A DNA stretch of 64,000 nt from Riptortus pedestris (lineage: Eukaryota > Arthropoda > Insecta > Hemiptera > Alydidae), in NCBI GenBank assembly GCA_019009955.1, contig CM032231.1, forward strand, positions 105,513,001-105,577,000. Direction: 5' to 3'. Below, in pieces: positions 46,321 to 59,770 of this stretch. The translations under genes were made by a program, and so were the position numbers. The first letter of the stretch is position 1. Each line of letters opens with the position of its first letter. The notes under the pieces were generated by a model, which was not told where the DNA came from, ran no database searches, and saw only the letters and a program-made list of their open reading frames with translations.

Positions 46321-49116
46321 TAAGTACTCCACATATACCAATACTGTATTTAACAAATTATTTTAATTGTCCTAATCCCACTTACGTTTTTATTAAACCA
46401 TTGTAGAGATTAATGAACTTACTAAAACTAATATAAATTGAAAACCCAGTATTTATATAGCATGATTTATATGATACTGTTAAACAGTAAAATATAAAAC
46501 TTGTTTTCCCGTATTTATTGACAAATGTGTACTTTAAAGTATTACCATTAATTGTTAGTTCATGATTTAAATTCATTTTATTTTTTAATCAAAAATTGAG
46601 TAATGTAAAAACACCTCTTCAAAAATAAGCTTAATTCATTTTTAAATGTACTCAACTGTTTTCGTACTAATTTAAATTCATGAACTACTTCTACTATGTT
46701 CGTTTTTCCCTACACTTTATATTAATTAAATAATACACTTTTTCCTATAGCGATCTTATTATTTTTGTTTTATTATTATTAAATGGTAACCGTTCTATTA
46801 AAAATCCGTTTCTTTTTACAACCGTTTTCTGATATTTTAAGTTTCGACCCGCCGATTTTATTCCCTTCGAAAAGTGCATTTTTTTTTTATCTTAATTAAA
46901 ATCGAATTCCTACTAATTTTTTGGGAGAAAAGATAAGATCCCATTGCTCTGGGTTTCTGTAGAAGTTGTCGGAAATTGGTCATACTAAAGTCTAAATTTA
47001 TATATACGTCTTTATGGTGAAATGTCTTTCGTTTAAAAAAAAAGAGGACTTAATCAGTTAGGTTCATTTAGTAATAAATGTGGATATTTGTGTAATAAAC
47101 TTGCCTGCGTTCCTCATTCAACCAAATTTGAATGACCGGTTTCTTCACACAAGTCTTGAAGAGGAATTTCAGCCAAGTCTTCGGTCTTCTTTCTCGAACC
47201 TCAAGTATATCATTCACTCAGCTATAAGTATTTCTTGCATTACTATCCGATATAAACTTACGGAGGTGTGAATAAACTTCGGAGACTCACAAGAATTATT
47301 TTTTATTTCTTTTTTCTCTTAAATATTTAAAAATAAATTGAAATATTGTATCATTTTTATTTTATTTTTGCATTTGAGTAAGTTAGATAAATGCATTTCT
47401 TGAAGTAATAACCCGAAGATATTTTCTAGTTTTCTAAATTTATTACGAAAATCAATTCCGGTCTTCCTTATTGCTTGAATGAATAAGTTCTAGGTTTGTT
47501 TAAACGATTAAATACTTATTACAGTAGAAAAAACTATTTCATTTTTTTTTTTTTTTTATAAGAAGTTCTGGCAATTTTATTTTAAATTGTATTTTACGTA
47601 TTTGAATTATTGGTTCTAAAGATAAAGTATAAATCATAAGTAGTATAAATTATAAGTAGTATATTCGGGTAAAAATATCTACTATCAACTGGTGATGTCA
47701 CTATTATACTGTATATTTTAGACTTATAAAGACGGGAAATATAATTTTAAATTGTTTGCATAGAATTATATGTATACTTTTTTTACCCGTAATAAAATAA
47801 CGACAAATAATGGTTTCACAATAAAACTTATTGCACCGATTAAAATATGCAATTAAACAGAAATTTTTATTTTTCATTTTTTGCCATTTTTACTTTGCTA
47901 AACTATATGTACTTGTAAAGGCATTTCATAACATAATGCTCTTGTGGTCTGAGCCTTAAATGATTTTTAACCCAAAAAAACAAAAAATATTTTATATATA
48001 ATATGACAGATGTTCAGTCTTATATGGAAATGAGTTTTTCATGTGCTAACGTTTTCAGATTTTCTGGCGATTTCATATATTTTTTTATAAAATGGATAAT
48101 CGCTTCGTCTTCAGGCGAGTAAATATTGTATCTTTATCATCTTTTGAACAATTTGATTTGATATCATAAAAAAATGAAAATCCATCCAAGATGTGAAACT
48201 TTAAATCCCAATTTTCAGGTTTTGTTGTACTAAAATATATTTAAAAAAATATGGATTACTAGTAGATAATTTATAATATTTTAATATCAAATTAAAATAT
48301 TTTTGTTAGAGAATATGTGGAAAATGATGGAAACTGTGCACATGTGTCTGATTTATTTGGGATGAGAGGCTCTTCTTCCCTACACGCGTTAAAGTCTTCA
48401 CATCACATGTAAACGCCCTATAAGGTGTCGCAGAGATCTCATCCAATTTCCCCGACTCAGACCATGTCCATATTTCAAATGACATCAAGACTTGCAATAA
48501 TGTCTGTCAAATATTAATGTGATGCGAACGAATTTATATTCTGGTGAGAATAAAAATGTATTTCTAATGTGTCAGAGATTCGAGTGTGACAATGTAATTG
48601 CTATGAAGTAATAATCGAATTCGTTTAAAGTCGTTAAAAATTGAAGTACCCATAAATAATAGCTTGGAGCATAATACCTTAATATGGACTATTTGATTAT
48701 GATAAGGCACAGGGTTACAACAAACGAATGAATCACACTTATTTCGTCTATTGTTACTTTTTTAAATTTATGTACCACAATAAATTAATTGTTTCAAAAA
48801 CTCTTATTTAAATTAATCTCTGAAAAAAATACAAAAAAGCAATTGCAAACGTTGTCTTCTGTTGTGTAAATCGGTGACATTAATTTTTACTTGTGTTATA
48901 AAATATTAGCTTTGAACGAAATTTCTGTGCAGAATTAAATTATATGTTTTATCCATTGATGAAACCAACCGATATCCCTTGTTTTGTTTTTTTAAAGAAA
49001 AATAGTTTTTACATTATTTTGTGAAGTACACAGAGCAGGAATGAAGTTGACAATGGAAATGAATGAACTGCAGATCAGTTACTTCCCAATTAAATTATAT
49101 AGTTTCTTTTAAAATA
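46321..49116. other. AT-rich, repeat-poor sequence
   Basis: No HINE or SINE in 2.8 kb. Mostly homopolymeric A/T and simple sequence. The block 48300-48500 is of higher complexity and could be a conserved non-coding element; a 63-codon minus-strand frame there is not convincing. Confidence 0.4.
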
Positions 49117-49213
49117 TAAATGAAATAATCCTTAGTCCCGCCCCACCTGGAAAAGGGTGGTACCTGAAGATAACCGTCTCTATCAGCCGAAGTGCATAAA
49201 GCGAAATTCATAA
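49117..49213 (+). repeat. tRNA-derived SINE body fragment
   Basis: TGAAATAATCCTTAGTCCCG, ACCTGGAAAAGGGTGG, CTGAAGATAACCGTC and GTGCATAAAGCGAAATTC match the SINE body; the head is absent. Confidence 0.65.
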
Positions 49214-52200
49214 GTAACAAAATAATACTATGCTTATTGCTCACAGAAATTGGGTTAACTAATAAAATCTTAAAAGGTTCTCCGCACCTACTTTCCAATG
49301 AGTACTAAATTTATTTATTTATTTTCCGGTTCCATCGAACATTCTGAGCCACAGTCCCTCTAAAAGAAAAATCCTTAGATAACTACTTTACAAATTTTTG
49401 AAATGCCCAAATAAAAAAGTTACCCCAAGAGATAGCATTTCTAAAGTGAAGTAATTTATTCTACAACTTGTGTGCGCCATTATTGGGGTTGTTCTACACT
49501 TTAAAATGTTATTTAGGCATTTTTGTTCAGACTTTTGAATTCAACGTACCATTCGTCACAAATTCAGAAAGCTTTTGGGGAGGGATTTAAAAATGAAAAA
49601 CCGGCAAAAAAAATGTGGAAATAAAAAAGGGAATGACGTGCAATGGATTTTATCGGAATATTATTTGCGATTTCGAGAAATGTTTAAAGCTCTAAAAATA
49701 GAAAGTCTTTCCTATTTATATCTGCAGAATTATTTTACATAATATGGATCGTTCTGCTTTCATTTTTACTATTCATTTTCTTTTTAACGGTGAATTTAAG
49801 ACAATATTTAAAGAATTTTAAAAATATGTGATCCATTTGGTAAATTTAATGTTTTAGTTGTTATTCGTAAATGAAACTATAATTTTTAAATGATATATAC
49901 AATTTCTGGATGTATAATCGTGCGGGCTTTTCCAGAAACTAAAATTTATATGTATTTAATTGATTTAGTATTTTGGCAAATTGAGTTTATAATCCTCTTT
50001 AAAACTATATTTCTACATTCCAAGAGGATTATAAAACTTTTCTGAAAAGGTAGTTAAAATCATCTGTTTTATTATATAATCCTATAGAAAACCACGCAGT
50101 TTGTAAAGAAATTTTAACTTTGCTTTAGGCCTCCGGCTACAAAGCTACGTTGAAATTCTACAAAATATTTTCTTTATCACTTTTACTATTGATATGTATA
50201 CTTATTTAATGTTTACAAATTATATGGAGAATCTATTTAGGTTTTGTTATTATTTTTTTAAGTACCGACATTGTTTTTAATAAACTATAGTTTTTAATGA
50301 CTGTTTATCAGCCTCGAAAAAATTAATTAATATTCATGTGTGTTTTATATCAAACAGAATAAAGTAAGTATTAACATATGTATACTTTTTTAAATTAACG
50401 AGTATGCTATTCTGATTGTCCATAGCAATTTATGTACATATACTCACTGAATTACGTATATTGTGCCTTATTAATTTAGAGTTTTGTGCCGTTATTTAAC
50501 TTTATCATTTATTTATTCATTTATTGTATTTTTCCTCCTACGCAATCAATTATTATTCAAAGGTTTATGCTTATAATCGGCAAGAGTATTAATTGTTGGT
50601 GATAAATCTTTTTTGACTGTTTAAAACATGTTTACAAGTCTTATGAGTAGTTATTCATTATATACATTCTTCGATATGAATGTTATTGGTACAAATAATA
50701 ACGCAGTAAAAGCTGCGATGATATTAGGAATGCAACGTATTTTTGGTATATAACTTGTAGTTTTGGTTCTTTTGACATTTTATTATTATCTTTCGTGAAA
50801 AGTGATAGCGTACTGCAATTTATATAATACATTATTGTTATATTTCTTATTCAAATTACTACAATTAAATCACATTTTATGACCGATAAATATTAATGAT
50901 TATAGAAATCTTAGTTCACACAATTATATCTTGGAGTAAACAGTAGTATACTAGTTATAATTTAATTGCTCCTTTATGTAATAATCACTGATAAGAAGGA
51001 AAAGTTTCCGACTGAAAAGCAAATTTAAAACATGAATTAGTGGTGGCTTAGTGATCTGAAAAAGAATAATAAAAAAATAAAAACTTTGGAACTTTTATCA
51101 CAAAAGAGCCAACGTAGCATTCTTTTATTGTATGTTAATTATATTTAAAAAATGATACCATAATGGATGTAGTTAATTCCCTCAGATTAAGTAAAATTAA
51201 TTCAGTTTTTTCCCCGTCCCGATAGCAATGTTTATTCACAAAAATCTTAAATTATTTCCTTCAGATAATAGTACGAACTCCTCCAAAGTTGAACTCCAAG
51301 CAAGTTTTTTTTTTTTCTCAGGTTCCTGGAAAATGGAAGTTGGAGACTTTTAACTTTATCAATAGCTCTTTCATCACAATTTCTCGACTTAAGACATTAT
51401 TCGTAAAATGGAAAATGCTGAATAAATTGCTTTTAAATACTTCTGAGAAGTAACTAAAATGCAGATATGCCCTAAATACTTACAATGCTTAATAATTTCA
51501 TTTAAATACACACATAATTTAGGTTTATTTATCTGTGTTCCATTTGAAGTAACCTTTCAAAGAAGGAGTTTATTTGCTACATGCCAAGTAGAGTTTAGTA
51601 TTTTACATCACAAGTATTTCATTTATATACAATACATTAATACAAATATAATTAAATTCAATGTTTTAAATTCTGAAGGAAAAAAAAAGAAGAGATATTT
51701 TGAAATATAACATTATTGAAATATACAATGAAAAGAATTAATAATAATATATTATAAATTATCCAGAATGTCGTCAAATAATATGGCAGATAGGTAAGTT
51801 GAAAATTGTACGATTTCATTCCTTAAAATTTAACCTTAATATTATAAGTAATTAGTTTAGGTTAGCGTTGACCATTATTCTTTATATTGTTTATTTTTTG
51901 CACCTACCTGGGAAGAGTTTTTACGGTCTTAAACCAAACATAAGGTATGCCTTTTTTCTCTAGCAATACTAAAAACAAAAATGTAAATAAAAACTTTGAA
52001 GGAAACTTTGAAAGATGTTTTAGTAGCGAAACTACGAATTAAAAAGTCTATATCCACGTTTCAAATCGGCAGCTGTAATTAAAACAGTTTTATCTGTACT
52101 TCTGTTTTTTTTATTATATTAATTTATATATAAATGTACGTATTATATTTGATGTCCAAATTATATATTTTCGAAGAATGCTCCAGGCAAAAAAAATGTA

Positions 52201-52382
52201 TTTTGGCTTATCTCACTAATATGCCCAATAATAAATTTCAATAAAATCTGTATTAATTATAAATCTTACACTGAATGTTCATTTAATATTGCCTTTTTTC
52301 ATATTTAATTTTCTGAGCTTTGTATTTTAATGTTTTGAAAATTGCCAGAGATAATTTTTAATTCAATTTATTTCACTTATAT
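49214..52382. other. AT-rich, repeat-poor sequence
   Basis: No gene or known repeat. 49400-49680 is slightly more complex. The 83-codon frame at 51459-51710 is AT-biased and unsupported. Confidence 0.4.
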
Positions 52383-52385
52383 ATT

Positions 52386-52438
<53 letters not shown>
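52383..52438. repeat. (TA)n microsatellite
   Basis: About 56 bp of TA with no HINE sequence on either side. Confidence 0.9.
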
Positions 52439-52442
<4 letters not shown>

Positions 52443-52929
52443 GAGAATTAGATCAGTGAATTGTGAAGTTGAGTTTTAAAGTAGAAGGTAAAATTGGCAA
52501 AAACTATTTTTGAATATGGCAACCATTTCCGGTGATGATAACAAAATATTCATTTAACCATCATTATTTTTTCTTTATATTAATTTAATATTAATCATAG
52601 ATAAAAATTTTGTATTTCATTGTTTTCTCTCATTTCGATAAAACAATTAAAAAAGTAAAGTAAATCTGTCGAGGAAAACGGAGAGTTATTCCTTTCTCAA
52701 CTGTCTCAAATTTTATTCTAATCAATTTTCTTTTATATTAAACCTTTAATGATCCGTAATTTGCGATATGGATCCTTACAGATTCCGCAATTTTATCTGA
52801 TTTTAACGAGTTGACATAAATTCATGAAATTTGGAGTATTTTAAAATTTATATTTTTTTTACTTTGCTAATTTTTGTAAGTTGCCTAAATTATTCTCATG
52901 CCAATTTTTTATTTGATCTTTCTTTTCAT

Positions 52930-53163
52930 ATTTTTTAATGGCCATTTGCATAACAATTGAGATATTTGCGATTTTAAATTTTACCCCTTTTTTTTACTTT
53001 ACATTCCTGGTATGGTTTCAACCAGTAAAGAACTTGGCGTTAATTGTGCAATTAATTATTAAGAACTCATTTTTCGAATTGTCTACTAGGATTAATGGCT
53101 TCTTGAAGTGTTGTGCGATCAAACTCAATAGTTCATTTCCCTCGGGGGAAATCTGCTAAAAAT
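52930..53163 (-). repeat. Old HINE-like 5' half
   Basis: Minus-strand remains: ATTGAGATATTTGCG (core edge), ACCAGTAAAGAACTTGG, CTACTAGGATTAATGGCTTCTTGAAG, AACTCAATAG and a changed but still self-complementary palindrome (CATTTCCCTCGGGGGAAATC), ending GCTAAAAA at 53163. The TA array is gone. It is one of only two HINE copies after 45.6 kb and is highly diverged. Confidence 0.7.
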
Positions 53164-56100
53164 AAAAAAAAAAATCATTTGTGAGAAGTCCAGTTTAAAA
53201 TATTGAAGGCTATAAGTAAATTATTAAAGCTAATAGGTGACCTGTTGCTAGAATACAGGATGTGTTGTTCGGTAGGTAAGCCATACATGAACTATTATTT
53301 ATGTTCATCGATTATTGATCAACCTTTGATGTTGTAACCGATTTTGCAACATCTGTTTCATAAAATCACTCATCAACCCAATCCATTTTAAGTGCGTCAC
53401 CGTAGTAGGATTCAACACCGGTCTGTCTCTTATGCGTTGGGGTTAAACCAACACGAGAATTGTGGCAAGCGTTAAAAATACGGACGAGTGTTGATAATAT
53501 ATAATGTAATATAACTTGTATTAAATTGCAAAAATGCCTGGAAAGAAAATCACATAATTTCAAATGAGTTTCAAGTTATTGGCCAAAGATAGTTTTGACT
53601 GTACGCCAGTTGATTTGATAGTGTTATCAAACGACATAATAACTATAACCTATTGAATTACGTCGATATATCACGGATTGCTGCACCATCCGTCCATCTC
53701 TAAAAAATTCTTATATGAATAACATAACAGAGACAACAGGAATAAAGTGTTCTTTTAACATATGGTAGATGAAATTTCATATCCCAGCAAGTCACCGAAT
53801 TAACTCATTTCGAGATTTCATAATAATAATTTAGATGCTTTTAGTGAAATATCAAAGCTTCAAATATATTATACAAACACTGATCATGAACGTGGGCTGA
53901 ACCCTTGCTATAAAATTGTTAAATTTTTATAAGCAATAAAAATATTCATTCATTCATTATACAAACTCAAAAAACAAGTCACTTATTAATTATGACAATT
54001 CAGCAAATGAGCGGCACCTTAAACATGACTTCTTAATTTAATATGATGAAAAATATTTTATTTGTGTTTTATCTCTACTTAATATTCAATATATATTTTT
54101 TTTAATATGGGTTTGTAATGAGTCACTTATATATTTTTTAGGTGCTAAGTAATATTTCAAATGTGTAAAATAAATGAATAAAAAGCTAATTAATAAACTT
54201 CTAATGTTTAGTTAGTTATTCACCAAAGACAAACATTTCAGTTTGACATATTAAAAAAAGGCTTTCAGAACCCTATTTACACTTCAATATGATTCAACTA
54301 CGTTACAACGAATGCAAACACCAACTACAATGACTTCTATACAAAAACCTCTACTAATAAATATGAAGGCAGTTATAAATGGAGGTGCGTAGTACCAAAA
54401 AGAAATGTTTAAACAAAGCAATTGTATCACAATAGCATTTATTGAACCGCAAATTAAAAAAAAAAAAAAAAAACAATTTCTAGTTGGTGATTTATGTGAA
54501 TGCTCAGTATTTTTTATTCTGGAGAAAGGTATAATTAACTCTACAAAAGTCGGGAACTACTTTTTTTTATTAGTTTAAATTGATTATTATTATCGTTATT
54601 ATTTATTTATTACTGTTACACATCAGGCGTAATTGACAAAAATTACCTGCAGCTGTACTCGTAATTAAGACTATCAATTTACTCACACATTTTTTTATAT
54701 ATTTGAAAAAGAAATCTCATAAATATCTTAAGTTCTTTCTCGTCCGTTCTTGAACTATTATAATAAAATAAAAGTTGCATCTTGTATAATCTCATTAAAC
54801 ACGTTATAGATCTTCTTTATTGTAGTTCTATATTTTGTTGTATTAGGTGGGTTAGTATGTGTGTTTTATTTGAAATTTTAAAACAATGCGCAAGATCAAA
54901 TGTTTTCCAAGATTGGTGAGAATATGAAGCCCTTCCGACAAAGGATGTGTAGGCACCTGGAAATGTCATTTCACAGCTTGCGGTCCAGAATATTTTTGCC
55001 AAAAATAATTTCCTCGGAAAGGGAAAAAGTAAAATTTCGTCTCGCGCAATAAAAACCGTTCATGTTTAAAACCACAAATGACGGCGGACTTTTTCTTCAA
55101 ACCTCTATAAAATCGGAGTAAATTACTCCAAGCAATTCTCTTTTTCCATTGTACACGCTTTTCCAGCCTCTTCCGCTCTCCATTATCAGCTGCTTTATCA
55201 GCAACGTTGCCAATTTTTAATAGGATCCGGTTTACGGTGCGTGGTTGATGCACAACTAAATTAGGGCTTTCTTTTCCTTGGTTTATCTTAAATTATTCTC
55301 TCTTAAGTTGTCTTGTTTCCCTCTCGATTAGTATAAATAAATGTTTACTTATATAACCTCCAAAATTATCACATCTCAAAGAAATATTTATCATACAAAT
55401 TAATTAAAGTTATCTGACTTATTGTGGTTTAGTGACTAATCTTTGTCATTGAACTTGCTTACTCTCTTGAACACAGTAGTGTTCATAAAATACTTTAATT
55501 TTAAAACTTTTTCTCCATTTATTATCAGTCGTGAGTATCTTTTGAATTTCCCTTCTGAATAGATAGATAGTTATTTAGTCATAGATGATATTTTAATTAT
55601 AATATAGACCTTTTTATTTCGTAGCACCATTCATATACACATGATAACTGATAGCTTTAATAATGGGTATTTTCATCCGCACTCAAATAATAAAATAATT
55701 GCAAAGGCAGGGGTCAAAAAAAAAACAATCTAATTATCTCACCAGCAAATTAGCATACAATGGGCTTTTGACTGGATTGTTGTATTTTTATTCAATCAAA
55801 TTATAAACTTAACATTGGTTTAATAAAGAGCTTAACTGAAACAAAGCTAAATCAATTACCTCTCACAGTAAAGGTTTAGTAAGTTCTTGAAAAAGAAATA
55901 AAATTTTAGGAATTCTCCTTTTCCAAAAAAAAAAAGAAAACAAAAAAAATGACTTGTATGAAAGAATCGTATTGGAATGAGTTATTAGAACCTTCCAGCC
56001 CAAATAGTAGCGCCTTCTTTAAAATAATAATAGGAACGAAAACAAACCAACTTAAAAACAAAATGAACAAAAAATGATTGTTATTTTACAATTAAAAATA

Positions 56101-56363
56101 ACATTCATCAGCATTGAAATACTTTATACTAGTTTTCAAATTTTATTAAAACTATTTTTATGTTTTACACTCGTTTGAGATTGATGAACCTTTTTTTAAT
56201 AAATACAAAGTAAAAATAATCTAATACTGGGCCGTAGAGGGGAAACATTGAACGTGGTAAAGCTTTAAAGAAAGAATATACATAAGAGATATAAAAAAAA
56301 AATAATAAAAAAAATAAAACCCTTAGAGATACTAATTAAGAAACTATGATAGTTAAAACAACC

Positions 56364-56399
<36 letters not shown>

Positions 56400-57426
56400 T
56401 TTTCCTGAACCTCCAAACATCCCCTAATAAATTCAGAATCCTCCCTCCCGTCAAAAATTAAATCCTGATTAATATGACAAATATTATGGTCATTGACATC
56501 TGTCCCATTTCAATTGCGCAACTTATTCATTGCTCGCTTGGTTGTGAATCTGGGTTATTAACATTTTATGGCTAAAATATTGTCTAGTACGGTAATTGGA
56601 ATTTTTTAATTCTTCATAAAGCCATTGTACTGAGATACGCGACCGTTAAAAAGTAAGCTAAATTGATAATACAATTGAAGTAATAATAGCGTAGTTAAAA
56701 AAAAAAAATCTAGGCAAAACGAAAAGTGGCTGTTAATGTAAGATTCATTAATAAAAGCTCCAGATAGTAAATGTAGCAAGAGATAATGAATGGGTTCCCG
56801 GTGTACATTGATTTTAAGATATGACTCAGATTGTAATTACTCGCGTTAGACAAGGGCCTAGCTCACTCTGGTGGCCGACTCCGCAATCCATCTATATTTC
56901 ACTAGAGCCACAGTTCTTTGTCTTTCATTTATTATTATTATTATTTGATTCAATTATTCAGGCTATAATTCATTTTGAATAGGTCAGTAAAGGAATTACA
57001 ATTATTATTAAAAGGGCTTCTTCCTGAAGGATGTTAAAAAATATTTCTCAACAAAAACTCCTTTACTGTTATTATTCAGTTACTTCCGCTCAATTAACTT
57101 AGGCCTTATGCATAGATAAAACCAGAAATAAAAAGCCGCTCATTCAGGAATTAAGCATTCGTCCCACGTTCAATGCGACAATGCACATTTGCGAAGCCGA
57201 AAATATCCGCGCATGTGCGTTTGGAAATTTGAGAGTATCTCATTTAAGCCAACTATTAATTAGGGTAGGTGGACATTTGTTTGAGCCATAGAAATTTGTT
57301 TAATAATGTATACTCTTTCATTACTCACCATTTTTGGCTGATTCAACAATCACAAATTAGTGTTTAACGTATTTTATTATGTTTTAACAGAAGGCTGGTA
57401 TTGCCGTATTGGTGTGAATTTTAATG
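53164..57426. other. AT-rich, repeat-poor sequence with complex blocks
   Basis: No gene. 54900-55270 and 56760-57320 are less AT-rich and of high complexity, unlike their surroundings; both lack long plausible ORFs and known repeats, so conserved non-coding or regulatory sequence is possible. An A-run of 27 lies at 56371-56397. Confidence 0.4.
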
Positions 57427-57470
57427 AAAATTTATTAACGTCCTTTTCTTTTGCTGCCATTGCTAGGCCA
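57427..57470 (-). repeat. SINE tail fragment
   Basis: TTTATTAACGTCC, then TGCTGCCATTGCTAGGCC, resembles the inverse of the SINE 3' part. Short, diverged match. Confidence 0.4.
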
Positions 57471-58674
57471 AATGAAATGTGTAATACATTCGTTAAAAAA
57501 AATTAAGGTCAAATTCTAAGAATAAAAATAAAATTAATCAATTTAAATAATTATATACAATAAATTAGTTTTATTAACAATCTTAATACAACTCTAAATA
57601 TGTGGATTTTTTTTAAAGCTCTAAACATACATTATTTTATTTTCTTCTTTCTCGCACCTTGTAGAGACAATGTACCTCATTACCTGATTATTTTCGACAG
57701 ATATTTATGACAACTATTTAGTAGTTTTAATTAATAATTGGACATTTTGATTGTATTCATCTGGTGTATAAAAACATCCCTCATTCATGAAGTTCTTCAA
57801 TTTATTTTTAAACAAATAATATTTTACTTTTCTTTTTTTTTTTTTGTAGTTATGATTCATTCAGGCAGAATGTTAAAGAGTTTTACTCCCAAAAATGATA
57901 CGCTTTTCCCAAATATTTATGTTTGTGGTTGGGGACTTGAAGCATATTCTTGTATCTTGTTTTATGATTCTGGTATCTTTGTGAAACAAGTTCGTAGTGT
58001 TGGAAGGTTTGTCCATTGTGTGTCTGTAGTGAGTTAATCTGCAAATGCATTCATATTGTCCTATAATAGAATCCGCACGCACAACTTTGGGTTTAATGTG
58101 ACCATTAAGGCGTTTGCCTTGATAATCATGGCTAACTGGAAGCCCCTAAGCTTATTATTGGCTTTGGTGATGTTGATTAATATAGCACGTCTGCACCTTG
58201 GATTCGCAGAGTACAATATTTTCGTCTGTTTCATCTCGTTAAAAGATTTGAGAAGTGCCTCTGAAACGCCGGGCCTTCCTAAAGAGGACAGCATAAGAAG
58301 GGGAGAGTGGACGGACGATCACTTCCTGCATTTAGAGCTGGCGGCCAACGAAGAGAGGGGATCGTAAGAAAGGGACGAAGACACGCTTGAAGGAGCGGCG
58401 TTTTTGTCTTTCGGCCGCCGCCTACACCCTCTACGGGAGGTCTTCACAACCTTCACCGGTAGAAGAGACTCCGTTGGCGGTGTATGGACTAGCAATTAAA
58501 AATCCACGCACAAATAGAAAAAAAGGTTAGCCATCCTCATTTTGTGATTTAAACTCACATAATAAACCAGACATTGTGTTTTATTAGCAGAACAAGTTAC
58601 ACTATGTAAATTTCTCGTTGAACAAAATTGGAAGTGCCCTTAATAAAGCTGTAAGTCTATTACAAATCTACAGA
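57471..58674. other. AT-rich sequence followed by a GC-richer block
   Basis: 58050-58480 has balanced composition and an open plus-strand frame of 103 codons (58056-58367) with an opposing 77-codon frame. The plus frame has a hydrophobic stretch, but the codons do not resemble a known family. Candidate non-coding conserved block or unrecognised exon. Confidence 0.3.
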
Positions 58675-59770
58675 TGGATCTTCATTGACATCTTCCTCGA
58701 AGGTAGTGCACTATTTACAATAGACACAAGTATATATGCAAAACGTTTAATGCATCCTTTTGAATAAGACACAGTAGAGCGAGGATGCAGTCTAGATTGA
58801 CTTTTGAAGATATCATTTCCAATGTTATATACTTATAATCTCTTTCCCAGATGCATCCTTCGTTGGAATTTAAATGATAGTTTCTTTGATGGTATTGCAG
58901 TATTAAAAATCTTCACAATAATGTTCTCTACCAAGGCAGTGAAAGGATATAAATACTGAATCCTATGTCAGAATTCATCTTTTAAGACTTCTGTAGGACA
59001 ACATCGTTGATGCAGCGAAAGAATGCCCTCTAATGGCCAGTTGCAAAATTATCATTATCACTGTTGTTATAATATGCAAAACTAAGTCGGAACGCATCCT
59101 TCTTGGGCATCTCTTGAAAACCATTGGTCAAGCTATTGCAATGTGACCTAACATTCTAATCTAACATTTCAAGATACCACGATCTACGTTGTTATGTGTT
59201 AAGCCAAAGCTAAACCGAATCTTTTTGCTCATTAGGAACACAGAATCAGTTGATCCTACTGCAGTAAGAGGATGCCCTCTCCCTCGACAGTAGAAATATA
59301 TCATCATTGCTGATATAATATGTGAAACCTATTTCTGAATGCACCCTTGTTGGCATTTCTTAGACACTTTCGTTTAAGCTGCTGAAGTGTGAGCAGACAG
59401 TCTAATTTCATATTTCAAGAGATCGCCATCTATGTTGTCATATGTTAAACCAATGGCTAGATCCCATCTTTTTTGTGAATCAGGAAGACTCCATGAGCTG
59501 ATGCTACTGCAGTGAGTGGATGATTTCTCCATCGACAGTTAAAAGATACCATCACCACTGTTGTTGTAATATGTGGGCCCTATGTAGAAACACATTCTCA
59601 TTGAGCATCTCAAAAACGCGTTCCTTGAAAATAGTGCATTACTAAAAGTCCACATGCTCTCTACCTTGCCAGTTTAATAAGATCATCAATGTAGATATAA
59701 TTTGTTCGGTCGCATCCTTCTGGTCAATTCCCTTCAACTGATCGTACAACCTACTGCGGTTTAAACTATA
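58675..59770. repeat. Degenerate tandem array, period about 240-250 bp
   Basis: Repeat starts can be aligned at 58821 (AATGTTATATAC), 59060 (ACTGTTGTTATAATATG), 59306 (ATTGCTGATATAATATG) and 59557 (ACTGTTGTTGTAATATG), spaced 239, 246 and 251 bp, with partial units on both sides. Shared internal blocks include GCATCCTTCTTGGGCATCTC / GCACCCTTGTTGGCATTTC, CATTTCAAGATACCACGATC / CATATTTCAAGAGATCGCC, and CTACTGCAGTAAGAGGATG / CTACTGCAGTGAGTGGATG. No ORF. Divergence between units is high, so the array is old. Confidence 0.75.
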
